From: Pyxidicoccus sp. MSG2
GTDB taxonomy: Bacteria; Myxococcota; Myxococcia; Myxococcales; Myxococcaceae
DNA length: 64,000 nucleotides
Direction: 5' to 3'
Assembly: GCF_026626705.1 (NCBI RefSeq)
Contig: NZ_JAPNKC010000001.1
Span: 4,278,001-4,342,000 of the forward strand
Shown: positions 24,212-31,935 of the stretch, piece after piece
Numbering within the stretch: position 1 is the first letter of the stretch
Layout: every line of letters begins with the position of its first letter
The notes under the pieces: generated by a model
What the model saw: only the letters and a program-made list of their open reading frames with translations
Told to the model about the DNA's origin: nothing
Database searches by the model: none
Translations under genes and position numbers: made by a program

Positions 24212-24856
24212 CTACTTCGAGTCGCCGCCCCCGCCGGACCACTTCACCTTGAGCACCGGGTCCAGCTTGTAGGCGCACGTGGCGCCGTCGAGCTTCGTCG
24301 AGTCCTTTATCTTCAGATTCACCAGCGCGCGGTACCTGCCGCCGGCCTCGATCCGCATCGCCGGGAGGAGGCCGGAGAGCTTCAGGCCCGGCTCGATGAC
24401 GCTCGCCGGCACGCTCAAGTCGCACGCCGTGCCGTCCTGCTCCAGCACGGCGCCGGGAAGGCTCGCGCGCTCGACGGCCGGCGCCACATAGGCCTTCAGC
24501 TTGAGGCGGACCTGCGTCAGCCTGCCCGTGGGCAACGGGAAGTCCCCGAGCTGCCACGCGGCGCCGCCGCGTACCGTCATCAAGTCGAAGGAGTGGTCCT
24601 CGGCTGTCAGCAGGTGCCAGCCGTCCGCGCTGGCCTCCACGTCCTCGGCCACCACCACGTCGGGGATGTCGTCACCCGAGACGTGGACCCAGACCTCGTC
24701 CACGGTGATGTTCAGCGCCCTCACGGTGGTGAGGTCCGCCGGCGCGGAGAGGGAGCGGGAGTTGTCTCCCAGGTCGTCGCTGGTGAGGGAGAGGCTGAGC
24801 TCTCCACCGCCACAGGCAGCGAGCAGCAGTGGAGCGACGAGGAGCGGGCGCTTCAT
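24212..24856 (-). CDS. DUF4382 lipoprotein
   Basis: The 214-residue protein has a short signal with lipobox (LLLAAC) and a DUF4382 domain: LNITVDEVWVHVSGDD (about 47-62), then SFDLMTVRGGAAWQLGDFPLPTGRLTQVRL is recognised in parts, and the end ALVNLKIKDSTKLD. DUF4382 proteins are secreted or surface-linked, of unknown activity, with a carbohydrate-binding-like fold. The ATG at 24854-24856 fits the signal peptide. It converges on the M48 gene. Confidence 0.82.
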   Translation of the reverse strand: MKRPLLVAPLLLAACGGGELSLSLTSDDLGDNSRSLSAPADLTTVRALNITVDEVWVHVSGDDIPDVVVAEDVEASADGWHLLTAEDHSFDLMTVRGGAAWQLGDFPLPTGRLTQVRLKLKAYVAPAVERASLPGAVLEQDGTACDLSVPASVIEPGLKLSGLLPAMRIEAGGRYRALVNLKIKDSTKLDGATCAYKLDPVLKVKWSGGGGDSK

Positions 24857-24922
24857 GGGGGACCCCCGGTGCATCGCGTTGCGGCGACACCAGAGGAGAC
24901 CCCGCGCCCGACATGCCGGCCA

Positions 24923-25063
24923 CCCGCACCGGATGGCGCGGCGGCAGCGAGAGCAGACAGGCAGCTTCTTGAGGTGACTCGTGAAGCCGGGACGCCCGCA
25001 CCGGGCAGCGCCGCTTCAGCGGGAAGCAGACGGCTCCGCGAGGTGACTCGCGAAGCCGGGGCG
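24923..25063. repeat. Imperfect tandem duplication of about 70 bp
   Basis: Two similar blocks (about 24923-24994 and 24995-25063) share CCCGCACCGG at the start and GAGGTGACTCG-GAAGCCGGG at the end. They fill the gap between the DUF4382 gene start and the pomX stop. No function is visible; a duplicated pomX 3' leader is one option. Confidence 0.6.
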
Positions 25064-25067
25064 ACGG

Positions 25068-26267
25068 TCAGCGCAGGGTGGCCTGGCTGAGCGCGCGGTG
25101 CACGGACTCGAGCGCCTTGCGGGCCTCCAGCAATTCGGCGCGCTCGGCGGTGAGCGAGGCCACCTGCTGGGCCAGCACGTCACGCTCGCCCTGGAGCGCT
25201 TCCACGGTGCGCCGCAGAGAGATGGACTCGTCCTTGGCGGACTCCAGCTCACCGGCGAGCCGCTCCTCCTCCGCGAGGCTGTCCACGAGCGACTGCTTGC
25301 CGCGGGCCACCTCGTCCTCCAGCTCCTGACGCTCCCGGGCCGCGGCCTGCAGCGCCTGCCGCGTCTCCTGGAGGGACAACAGCGCCTCGTCGCGCTCGCC
25401 CTCCAGTGCGGACAGCTCGCGCTCCAGGTCGGCCAGCAGCTTCACGCGGCCTTCCATCTCCGCGGACAGCCGGCGCGCCTCGTCCATGCGCAGCCGGGCC
25501 TCCTCGGTGGCCTTCTCCGCCTGGCGGCGCGACACCTCGAGGTCCTGCGTGAGGGAGAGGTTGAGCGCCTTCACCTTCACCAATTCGGCCTGGAGGTGGG
25601 TGATGCGCTCCACCGCGCGCTGGCCCGCCTCGGCCACGGTGGCCGGCAGCGGCTCCGGGCGCGGATTCTCACGCACGGCCTTGAGCCGCGCCTTCAGCCG
25701 CTCGCGCCGCCCGGCGGAGTCCTGCGTGTCGTCATGGGGCGGAGCGGGCGTCTGCACCTCGACTTCCGTGGGCGGCGCCTCCACGCGGGCCATCGGCTCG
25801 GCGACGGTAGCGGTGACGTGGGGCAGCGAGGCGTGGGCCGAGGCCTGCGTCATGGGGTGCGCCTCCGGCGGGTGTCCGGCCGCGAGGCCGTCCAGGTGCA
25901 GCGCCGTGGGCGGCGCGGCGAAGGTGACGGGCACGGCGGCAGGCGCTGAATCAACCAGGGCCTCCGGCGACGGAGCCGGCGACGCGTAGGTGACGGGCGC
26001 CGCGTACGGGGCCCCGGTCTCCGGCGCGCGCAGGGCGGCGTCCATCGCCTCGGCGGCGGTGGGGCGCGGGGCGCGGGCGCGCTCGATGCGGGCGCGGACC
26101 TCGGCGGACAAATCCGGGGCCTCGGCGGTGGGGGCCGGGGGGGCCTCGGCGGAGACGTCCGACTCCTCGGGGGCGGGCTCGGCCGCCGGGTCGATGAGGC
26201 CGGTCAGCGCACCCAGGCGGAGGCGGGGCTTGGCGCGGGACACGTTCTGTTCGAAGGCTTTCTTCAT
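25068..26267 (-). CDS. pomX: Cell division positioning scaffold PomX
   Basis: PomX forms a filamentous scaffold that, with PomY, rides the nucleoid by PomZ and marks the division site for FtsZ in M. xanthus. The 399-residue protein here has the diagnostic N-terminal peptide MKKAFEQNVSRAKPRLRLGA with K13 and R15, which stimulate PomZ ATPase. A long Ala/Pro/Glu-rich disordered region (about 25-190) follows, then a continuous coiled coil (about 215-395). Length and layout match the M. xanthus protein (about 404 residues). It is the last gene of pomY-pomZ-pomX, 8 nt after the pomZ stop. Confidence 0.95.
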   Translation of the reverse strand: MKKAFEQNVSRAKPRLRLGALTGLIDPAAEPAPEESDVSAEAPPAPTAEAPDLSAEVRARIERARAPRPTAAEAMDAALRAPETGAPYAAPVTYASPAPSPEALVDSAPAAVPVTFAAPPTALHLDGLAAGHPPEAHPMTQASAHASLPHVTATVAEPMARVEAPPTEVEVQTPAPPHDDTQDSAGRRERLKARLKAVRENPRPEPLPATVAEAGQRAVERITHLQAELVKVKALNLSLTQDLEVSRRQAEKATEEARLRMDEARRLSAEMEGRVKLLADLERELSALEGERDEALLSLQETRQALQAAARERQELEDEVARGKQSLVDSLAEEERLAGELESAKDESISLRRTVEALQGERDVLAQQVASLTAERAELLEARKALESVHRALSQATLR

Positions 26268-26275
26268 GGCGGTTC

Positions 26276-27235
26276 TCAGCCGGCCTGCTGGGTGCCCTTG
26301 TTCGGGGCGGCGGCTGCCGCGGCGACCAGACGCGGCAGGATGTTGTCAATCATGGCCTGGATGTCGGAGGCCCCCTTGGACGTGGGGTCCGCGACGAACA
26401 CCGGGCGGCCCTCGCTGGAGGCCTGCGCGAACTTGGTGCACTGCCGGATGATGGTGGGCAGCAGGAACTCCGGGTAGTGCGTCTGCAGGGCCTCCAGCGC
26501 TTCCTTCGCCAGCTTGAAGGTGGCGTTGAAGGAGTTGACCACGATGAAGACGTGGTCGAGCACGTGGTTCAGGTCCTCCTCCAGGCTCTGCACCGTTTCG
26601 AACAGCAGCTTGAGGCCGTGGAAGGACAGGAAGTCCGCGAGCACGGGGACGAACAAGTCGTTCGCCGCCATCAGCGCGTTGAGGTTGAGCAGACCGAAGG
26701 ACGGAGGCGCGTCGAAGACGATGACGTCGTACTGCGCCTCCACGTCCTTGAGGGCGTTGCGCAGCTTGAACTCGCGGCCGGACATGGGCATCAGCGCCAG
26801 GTCCATGGTGGACATGGTGAGGTTGGACGGGACGAAGTCCAGGTTGGGCAGGGTGGACTTCTGGATGACCTTGGCCAGCGGCGTCTTGCGGACGAGCACG
26901 TCCAGGAGCGTCTTCTCGAAGTCCTCACCTTCGTAGCCGAGGCACTTGGTCGCGTGGCCCTGACTGTCGAGGTCGATGAGGAGCACCGCGTAGCCCAGCT
27001 CCGCGAGGCGCCAGGCGTAGGAGGTGGACAGGGACGTCTTGCCGGTGCCGCCCTTGAAGTTGAGGAAGAGCTGGCGGCGGTGGCCCAGGCGCGCGGGGAA
27101 GGCGTTCAGCGTGGTGCGCAGCTCCCAGATGTCATCCGGGGTGTAGATGTCCTTCCGCGACTCCGGCGGAATCTGCTTCGCGGACACGCCGAGCATCTCG
27201 GCCACCTGCTTGGAGCTGTACGTCGGCGCTTCCAT
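26276..27235 (-). CDS. pomZ: ParA-type ATPase PomZ
   Basis: PomZ is a ParA/MinD-family ATPase that binds DNA as an ATP dimer and moves the PomX/Y cluster to midnucleoid. The 319 residues equal the M. xanthus length. A deviant Walker A (FKGGTGKTS, G62 and K66), D90 in the A' motif (LLIDLDSQG) and K268 (CTKFAQ, DNA binding) are all conserved. The N-terminal 45 residues form a small helix-turn-helix-like segment (SSKQVAEMLGVSAKQI). The ATG at 27233-27235 is used. It follows pomY by 40 nt and precedes pomX. Confidence 0.97.
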   Translation of the reverse strand: MEAPTYSSKQVAEMLGVSAKQIPPESRKDIYTPDDIWELRTTLNAFPARLGHRRQLFLNFKGGTGKTSLSTSYAWRLAELGYAVLLIDLDSQGHATKCLGYEGEDFEKTLLDVLVRKTPLAKVIQKSTLPNLDFVPSNLTMSTMDLALMPMSGREFKLRNALKDVEAQYDVIVFDAPPSFGLLNLNALMAANDLFVPVLADFLSFHGLKLLFETVQSLEEDLNHVLDHVFIVVNSFNATFKLAKEALEALQTHYPEFLLPTIIRQCTKFAQASSEGRPVFVADPTSKGASDIQAMIDNILPRLVAAAAAAPNKGTQQAG

Positions 27236-27275
27236 GGACGACCCTTCGCAAGACGTGCGGAACGGCTACCTTGCC

Positions 27276-29225
27276 TCAAGCGGCGAAGTATTTGTGCCCC
27301 CTTCGAACCACCGCTCCCCGTGCGGACAGGAGGGTGAGCGCCTCCTGGGCGAGCTCCGAGGGCGCCGACAGGCTGAGCGCCAGCTCGACGAGCGAGCGGC
27401 CACGCACCGCCGCGCGGACCTCCGCCAGCATCTTCGAGCAGAGCGCCTCGACGGGGGAGGCTGTGGGACGGCCCGGCGCGGCAGGAGGCTCCGCGGGGGC
27501 GCGCGACGCGGCGGCGGCCTGCCCGGGCACGGCGCCCATGGCGACGAGGGCTGCCTGCACGGGCGAGAGGCGTGAGGCCGGAGCCTGCGGGGCCGGCGGG
27601 TTGGCACGAGCCGGGGGCGGCGGAGAGCCGGGACGGGGATTCTGCACGGGCGCCACCGCGCCGACCTGCGGGGGCGGCGGCGGAGAACCGGGACGGGGAT
27701 TCTGCACGGGCGCCACCGCGCCAACCTGCGCGTGCCCCACGGTGGCGACGGCGTAGACGGGCTGTCCGACGGCGCCCTGCCCGTTCATCGCCTGCACCGG
27801 CGCACCATTCGACGCGGCGGCCATGACCTGCACCGGCGCGCCGACGGCGGCGACCAGCGCCTGCGCCACGGCCAGCACCGGAGCCACCGTCACCGCCCGG
27901 GGCTGCTCCAGCCGCGCCCGCACGGGCTTGATGGGCAGCGTCGCCAGCCGGCGAATCTCCCGGCGCCGGTGCGTGTCGTCCAACGCCACCACCGCGGACA
28001 CGTCGTGCCCGAGGATGCGCGACAGGCTCTGCGCGGCGGCCTTGCGCACGCGCGGCTCGCGGTCCGCCAGCGCCCCGAGCAGCAGCGTGCGCGCGTTCTC
28101 GCCACTCCCCGCCCCGAGCGCCAGCGCGGCCAGCGCGCGCGCCTCCGGGTCCTCGTCGTGGATGGCCTCTTCGCCCAGCCGGCGCGCCGTCTCGCCCTCC
28201 AGCCCCAGCGCCAGCAGCGACGCGCGCCGGCGCACCGAGCGGTCCGGGTCCTTCATCGCCTGTGCGAGGTGCGGTGCCGCGTCCATCGGCGCCAGCGTCA
28301 GGAGCGCCTTCAGCGCGGCGATGCGCACCTCCGGCACCGGCGAGGACAAGAGCGGCGACACCACGGACGCGCCCTGCTCACGGCACAGCGAGGCGAAGGC
28401 CTGCAGCAGCGCCACCTGCGCGGAGGAATCCGTCTCCGCGTGCAGCGCGGCGGCGAGCGCGGGCGCGGCGGCGGGCTGGGCCAGGGCCTTCAGCCGCTCG
28501 GCGGCGCGCACGCGTGCGGCGGCATCCTGCGCGGACAGCTCGCGCACGGAGAAGCCGAAGAGCGTCTCGTCGGTGGTGCTACCGAAGCCCGCGTGCGCGG
28601 ACAGCTCCGCGTGCTGCGCCGCGCTCACGCCCAGCCGGCCCGCCTGGAAGAAGCGCTGCGCCTCGCGCGCCACCGGCGACAGTCCCTCGCGCCCCTTCTC
28701 CGACTCGCGCTCCGTGGCCGCGACGGGCGGCTCGCTGTCGGAGCCCGTCGGGGCGTGCGCGCGCAGCGGCACGGCCGGCCCGCGCACGGCAGGCACCACC
28801 ACGCCGTGGGCCACCGGCCCCGCCTCGCCGCGCAGCAGCACCTCGCTGCGAAGCTGGGAGATGAACGAGGCCAGATCCAACCCGAGGTCGTCGTCCTCCT
28901 CGGCGCGCTCCTGCGCGGACGAGCGGATGCGGCTGGCGTCCAGCAGCTTGTCCATGAGCTGGTGCCGCTCACCGCGCAGCGCCTGGTTGAGCCGGGTGAG
29001 CTCCTCGCGCTCGGCCTGCATGCGGCTGATGCGGACCTCCAGCTCCGCCACCTCGCGCCGCAGCTCCAGCTCGCGCTGGCCCGTCTCCGCCAGCTCACGC
29101 CTCAGGTGCGCCATCTCCTCGCGCGTCGAGTCCAGCTCGCCATGGAGCTGCTCCGCACGAGCCTCGAAGTACACAATCTTTTCGAGTGCGCTCTTGAGCA
29201 GCGCGTCCGGACGCTCGTCGCTCAC
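27276..29225 (-). CDS. pomY: Cell division positioning protein PomY
   Basis: PomY joins PomX and condenses to concentrate FtsZ at the division site. The 649-residue protein has an N-terminal coiled coil (about 1-100), a linker, then an extended HEAT-repeat region (about 200-400; repeated units such as ARRLGEEAIHDEDPEARALA). A Pro-rich disordered segment (about 450-590) follows, with a duplicated NPRPGSPPPP block, and a short C-terminal helical domain (LCSKMLAEVRAAVRG). This matches M. xanthus PomY (about 682 residues). The start is GTG at 29223-29225 with a GAGG just upstream; no better ATG is in frame. Confidence 0.93.
   Translation of the reverse strand: MSDERPDALLKSALEKIVYFEARAEQLHGELDSTREEMAHLRRELAETGQRELELRREVAELEVRISRMQAEREELTRLNQALRGERHQLMDKLLDASRIRSSAQERAEEDDDLGLDLASFISQLRSEVLLRGEAGPVAHGVVVPAVRGPAVPLRAHAPTGSDSEPPVAATERESEKGREGLSPVAREAQRFFQAGRLGVSAAQHAELSAHAGFGSTTDETLFGFSVRELSAQDAAARVRAAERLKALAQPAAAPALAAALHAETDSSAQVALLQAFASLCREQGASVVSPLLSSPVPEVRIAALKALLTLAPMDAAPHLAQAMKDPDRSVRRRASLLALGLEGETARRLGEEAIHDEDPEARALAALALGAGSGENARTLLLGALADREPRVRKAAAQSLSRILGHDVSAVVALDDTHRRREIRRLATLPIKPVRARLEQPRAVTVAPVLAVAQALVAAVGAPVQVMAAASNGAPVQAMNGQGAVGQPVYAVATVGHAQVGAVAPVQNPRPGSPPPPPQVGAVAPVQNPRPGSPPPPARANPPAPQAPASRLSPVQAALVAMGAVPGQAAAASRAPAEPPAAPGRPTASPVEALCSKMLAEVRAAVRGRSLVELALSLSAPSELAQEALTLLSARGAVVRRGHKYFAA
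27621..27730. repeat. 60-bp direct repeat in the Pro-rich part of pomY
   Basis: Positions 27621-27670 and 27681-27730 are nearly identical over 50 bp with a 60-bp period. They encode VGAVAPVQNPRPGSPPPP twice. It is a recent duplication of the disordered linker. Confidence 0.9.
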
Positions 29226-29518
29226 GACCTCAACATCCCTCCCCGCGAGGCGCGTTGCACCCCCGGCTCCGTGTCACCGGAGGCATGCACCGGTCTCCCA
29301 GTACCCACCGGGGCGCCCAACCTATGTCAGACCTCCCGCCTTCGTAAACCCCGGAAACACCAGGGCTTTTCCAGCCCGCACCTCGCGCATCATTGACAAC
29401 GCCGCCCAGGCCGATTTTTCGGCCTCCGCCTCCATTCCCGACTCGCGCTCCGCGTGTCCTCACCGGGCGGAAAACGCTCCCGATTCCGGACGCTTCCACA
29501 CGCCTTCCCGGATGCACC
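29226..29518. other. Left part of the divergent pomY/XRE intergenic region
   Basis: The 417-nt gap between pomY and the XRE gene holds the presumed pomYZX promoter, which I could not define. Features seen: a TGTCAGACC at 29325-29333 without a matching -10, a TTGACA at 29393-29398 without a good -10, and a small hairpin with a TTTT loop at 29408-29425. No ORF of convincing composition is present. Confidence 0.5.
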
Positions 29519-29521
29519 GGA

Positions 29522-29544
29522 ATGTCAGACCCGACTCGTAGTCT
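29522..29544 (+). promoter_or_regulatory. PafBC-like damage promoter motif before the XRE gene
   Basis: ATGTCAGAC (29522-29530), 8 nt, then TAGTCT (29539-29544), giving the layout ATGTCAGAC-N8-TAnnnT. It shares 13 of 13 leading bases (GAATGTCAGACCC) and the same spacing with the site before the DNA ligase gene. Actinobacterial PafBC promoters have TTGTCRGTG-N8-TAnnnT. It would start a transcript about 90 nt before the XRE gene. Confidence 0.6.
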
Positions 29545-29642
29545 GTGTTCCACGAGACAGCCAACAGCAGCTCCTTCTCCCCGGTGTCTCTCCGCTCGAA
29601 AGCGGGGGGTGAAGCCCTCTTTTCGACAGGTTTCCGCACGCC

Positions 29643-30002
29643 ATGGAACAACGACTGGCAACCATCATTGGAAACGCGGTTCGCGCGGCGCGGCAGCGGC
29701 TGGAGCTGACCCAGGCCGACGTGGCCGAGCGCGTCGGCATCGCCACCGAAGTGTACGGCCGCCTCGAGCGCGGCCACATGCTCCCCAGCGTCCGCACGCT
29801 GAGGAAGCTGTGCCTGGTTCTCAACTGCTCGTCGGACGTGCTGCTCGGCATGGCCGGCGTCGAGGGCGCACCCGCGCTGGCGGAAGATCCGCCGGAGTAT
29901 CGCGAGCGCCCCGAGGTGCGCCGCCTCCTGCGCACCGTGCGCAAGCTGGATGCGCCGCGCCTGCGACTGCTCGGGCAGGTGGCGCACGCGCTGGAGAACT
30001 GA
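29643..30002 (+). CDS. XRE-family helix-turn-helix regulator
   Basis: This 119-residue protein has an N-terminal XRE domain (about residues 8-65: AVRAARQRLELTQADVAERVGI, read in parts, then VYGRLERGHMLPSVRTLRKL). A C-terminal helical region (about 80-119) holds paired Arg/Leu stretches (RRLLRTVRKLDAPRLRLLG). It probably binds DNA as a dimer; the target is unknown. It is a single-gene unit. A promoter motif resembling DNA-damage promoters lies about 100 nt upstream, and two hairpins follow the stop. Confidence 0.88.
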   Translation: MEQRLATIIGNAVRAARQRLELTQADVAERVGIATEVYGRLERGHMLPSVRTLRKLCLVLNCSSDVLLGMAGVEGAPALAEDPPEYRERPEVRRLLRTVRKLDAPRLRLLGQVAHALEN

Positions 30003-30020
30003 CGTCCCAGCTCTGGGACG
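30003..30020. repeat. Palindrome at the XRE stop codon
   Basis: CGTCCCAG, CT, CTGGGACG: a perfect 8-bp inverted repeat starting right after the XRE stop. It could be an operator, or the first of two stacked terminator hairpins. Confidence 0.5.
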
Positions 30021-30029
30021 CCGGACGTG

Positions 30030-30060
30030 CCCTCTCTTCCAACACACGCGGAAGAGAGGG
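30030..30060 (+). terminator. Terminator hairpin after the XRE gene
   Basis: CCCTCTCTTCC (30030-30040) pairs perfectly with 30050-30060 around a 9-nt loop, 28 nt past the stop. It is a strong 11-bp stem without a following T-run. Confidence 0.6.
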
Positions 30061-30205
30061 AACCAGATTGGACTTCAGCCCGGGGCGGGGGGAACCCGGG
30101 TGAGTCATCCGAGGGGGGATGCGACAAGGCGGATTTCGCTTTGATGCAAGCGCTTGGCGCGTGGAGTGAAGCGGCGCGGCGCGGGCAGGCGTACTGAGAG
30201 TGTTC

Positions 30206-31108
30206 ATGACTCGCGCCCCCCGCCCGCCGCCCCCCACCTTCGACTTGCCGCAGCTCGCGGTACACGCGCTGTGGTGGGTCTGGTTCCCGTCCTTCATCCT
30301 GAGCTGGGACGCGCTGGGCCTGGCGGGGCGGCTGGGGATGTGCGCGCTGGGCTGGGTGGTGCTGTTCTGGAACTACGCCGTCCTGCACAACCACATGCAC
30401 CTGTCCACGGCCCGCCCGAAGCTGGCGAACTGGGTGGTGTCACGGACGCTGGGCATGGCGTGCGGCTTCCCCTACCGCGGCTACTACATCCACCACTTCA
30501 ACCACCACAAGTACAACGACGGCCCGGGGGACTGGGGCCGGCGGCGCCCGGGCGAGGGGGCCCTGCGCTACTGCGTGCGCTCGGCGCTGACGCCCTGGTT
30601 CTGGCCCTTCGAGACGGTGGGCGAGGTGTGGCGCTGGGCGAAGAAGCGCAACCAGCGCCTGGAGCTGGTGCTGGACTTCATCGCCGTGGACGGCACCCTG
30701 CTGGCACTCGTCCTCTGGCGGCCGGCGCTGGGGCTGGCGTGGTGGGGCGTGCTGCTGGTGGGACAGGTGTGCATCCTCTGGCTGAACCTGGCGGCCCACT
30801 TCGAGACGGACGCCAGCCACCGTGACGCACTGGGCAATACTTCGACGTCGCGCCTGTACAACCTCTTCTTCTTCAACGCGGGCTACCACCAGGCCCACCA
30901 CCTGAAGCCCCAGGCCCCCTGGTACGAGCTGCCGGAGACCACCCGGGAGCTTGCCGCCTCGGCCCTGGTCCGTCCGGCTCTCATCACCCCGCTTTCGCCC
31001 ATTAATCCGTTCTGGGTGGCCCGAATCATTCGGCGCTATTCTTCCAGGCCGTGCGATCCGCAGACGGACTCGACGATTACCTCCGGGACCCCCTCGGCCG
31101 TTACGTAG
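30206..31108 (+). CDS. Fatty acid desaturase family protein
   Basis: This 300-residue membrane protein has the three histidine boxes of di-iron desaturases and hydroxylases: HNHMH (about residue 58), HHFNHH (about 95) and HQAHH (about 232). Hydrophobic segments lie before and between them (LAVHALWWVWFPSFIL; LGWVVLFWNYAVL; LALVLWRPALGLAWW). It would insert a double bond or hydroxyl into an acyl chain or similar lipid. ATG 30206 is used; a GTG at 30200 is only two codons earlier. The last 58 nt overlap the start of the AraC regulator gene, so both are probably one unit. Confidence 0.85.
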   Translation: MTRAPRPPPPTFDLPQLAVHALWWVWFPSFILSWDALGLAGRLGMCALGWVVLFWNYAVLHNHMHLSTARPKLANWVVSRTLGMACGFPYRGYYIHHFNHHKYNDGPGDWGRRRPGEGALRYCVRSALTPWFWPFETVGEVWRWAKKRNQRLELVLDFIAVDGTLLALVLWRPALGLAWWGVLLVGQVCILWLNLAAHFETDASHRDALGNTSTSRLYNLFFFNAGYHQAHHLKPQAPWYELPETTRELAASALVRPALITPLSPINPFWVARIIRRYSSRPCDPQTDSTITSGTPSAVT

Positions 31109-31926
31109 TCGGGGAGGGCTTCCTGCACTGGTACGCCACGGCGGACCTGTGCGGCTTCATTCTCTGGGGGCGTCCGGGAGAGTCGCAGGTGCGGCGGCTC
31201 GTCCAGGTTCTGGACGTGGAATTGGCGCCCGCCAAGCCCCATGCCTCGCTGGTGGACGCGCGCCGGCTGGAGGCCGCGGACCCGTCCGCCTTCGCGGTGC
31301 TGGTGAAGTACATGCAGCCGCGGGAGAAGGCCTTCAGCACGTCCGTGCTGAAGCAGGCCCTGGTGCGTCCGGAGGGCGTCGTCGGCGCGGTGGTGGGCGG
31401 CTTCTACACGCTCCTGTCCGGGGCGTACCCCAGCCGCGCCTTCAGCGACCCGGCCCAGGCGCTGGAGTGGCTGGGCCACCCGGAGGCGCTCGCCGCGCCG
31501 CTGCTGGCGAAGCTGAACGACCTGGTGGCCGAGGCCACCGGCCAGTCGCCGCTGTTGCGCGAGTTGCACCAGGTGATGAGGGGCAAGCTCCCGGACGTGA
31601 ACCTGGCGGACGTGGCCCGGGAGATGGGCATGTCCGAGCGGACGATGCAGCGGCGGCTGAAGGAGGCGGGCACGTCCTTCCAGGCGGAGCTCAACGCCGT
31701 GCAGGTGCGCATGGCGCAGTCGCTGCTGCTGGAGTCGGACATGAAGCTCACCGCGGTGGCGGTGGAGGTGGGCTGCGCCTCGCTCCAGCACTTCAGCAGC
31801 CTGTTCCGCAAGGTGGTGGGCGCGTCCCCCAGCTCGTGGCGGGACATGAAGCTGGGGAAGACGCCCGCGCTCGAGACGGCGGGGACTGTCCGGGCCGAGG
31901 AGGACGAGGCCCCGGAGCCTCCGTAG
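31051..31926 (+). CDS. AraC-family transcriptional regulator
   Basis: The 291-residue protein has a C-terminal AraC DNA-binding domain (about 165-265) with two helix-turn-helix units: VNLADVAREMGMSERTMQRR and KLTAVAVEVGCASLQHFSSL are the recognisable parts. Its N-terminal 150 residues form a helical/beta sensor region (GFILWGRPGESQVRRLVQVL) I cannot assign. The GTG start at 31051 lies 58 nt inside the desaturase gene. This is likely but not certain; a later start would cut the N-terminal domain. It may control the desaturase in response to lipid or acyl ligands, by analogy only. Confidence 0.82.
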   Translation: MRSADGLDDYLRDPLGRYVVGEGFLHWYATADLCGFILWGRPGESQVRRLVQVLDVELAPAKPHASLVDARRLEAADPSAFAVLVKYMQPREKAFSTSVLKQALVRPEGVVGAVVGGFYTLLSGAYPSRAFSDPAQALEWLGHPEALAAPLLAKLNDLVAEATGQSPLLRELHQVMRGKLPDVNLADVAREMGMSERTMQRRLKEAGTSFQAELNAVQVRMAQSLLLESDMKLTAVAVEVGCASLQHFSSLFRKVVGASPSSWRDMKLGKTPALETAGTVRAEEDEAPEPP

Positions 31927-31935
31927 CCTGTCGTG

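Noticed and set aside
29325-29333. Third TGTCAGACC as a damage promoter
   Set aside because: At the fixed spacing the sequence reads TTCGTA, not TAnnnT, so it is not counted as a site.
29393-29425. TTGACA -35 and a TTTT-loop hairpin in the pomY/XRE gap
   Set aside because: No acceptable -10 follows and the hairpin is not next to a gene end; evidence is too weak for a promoter or small RNA.
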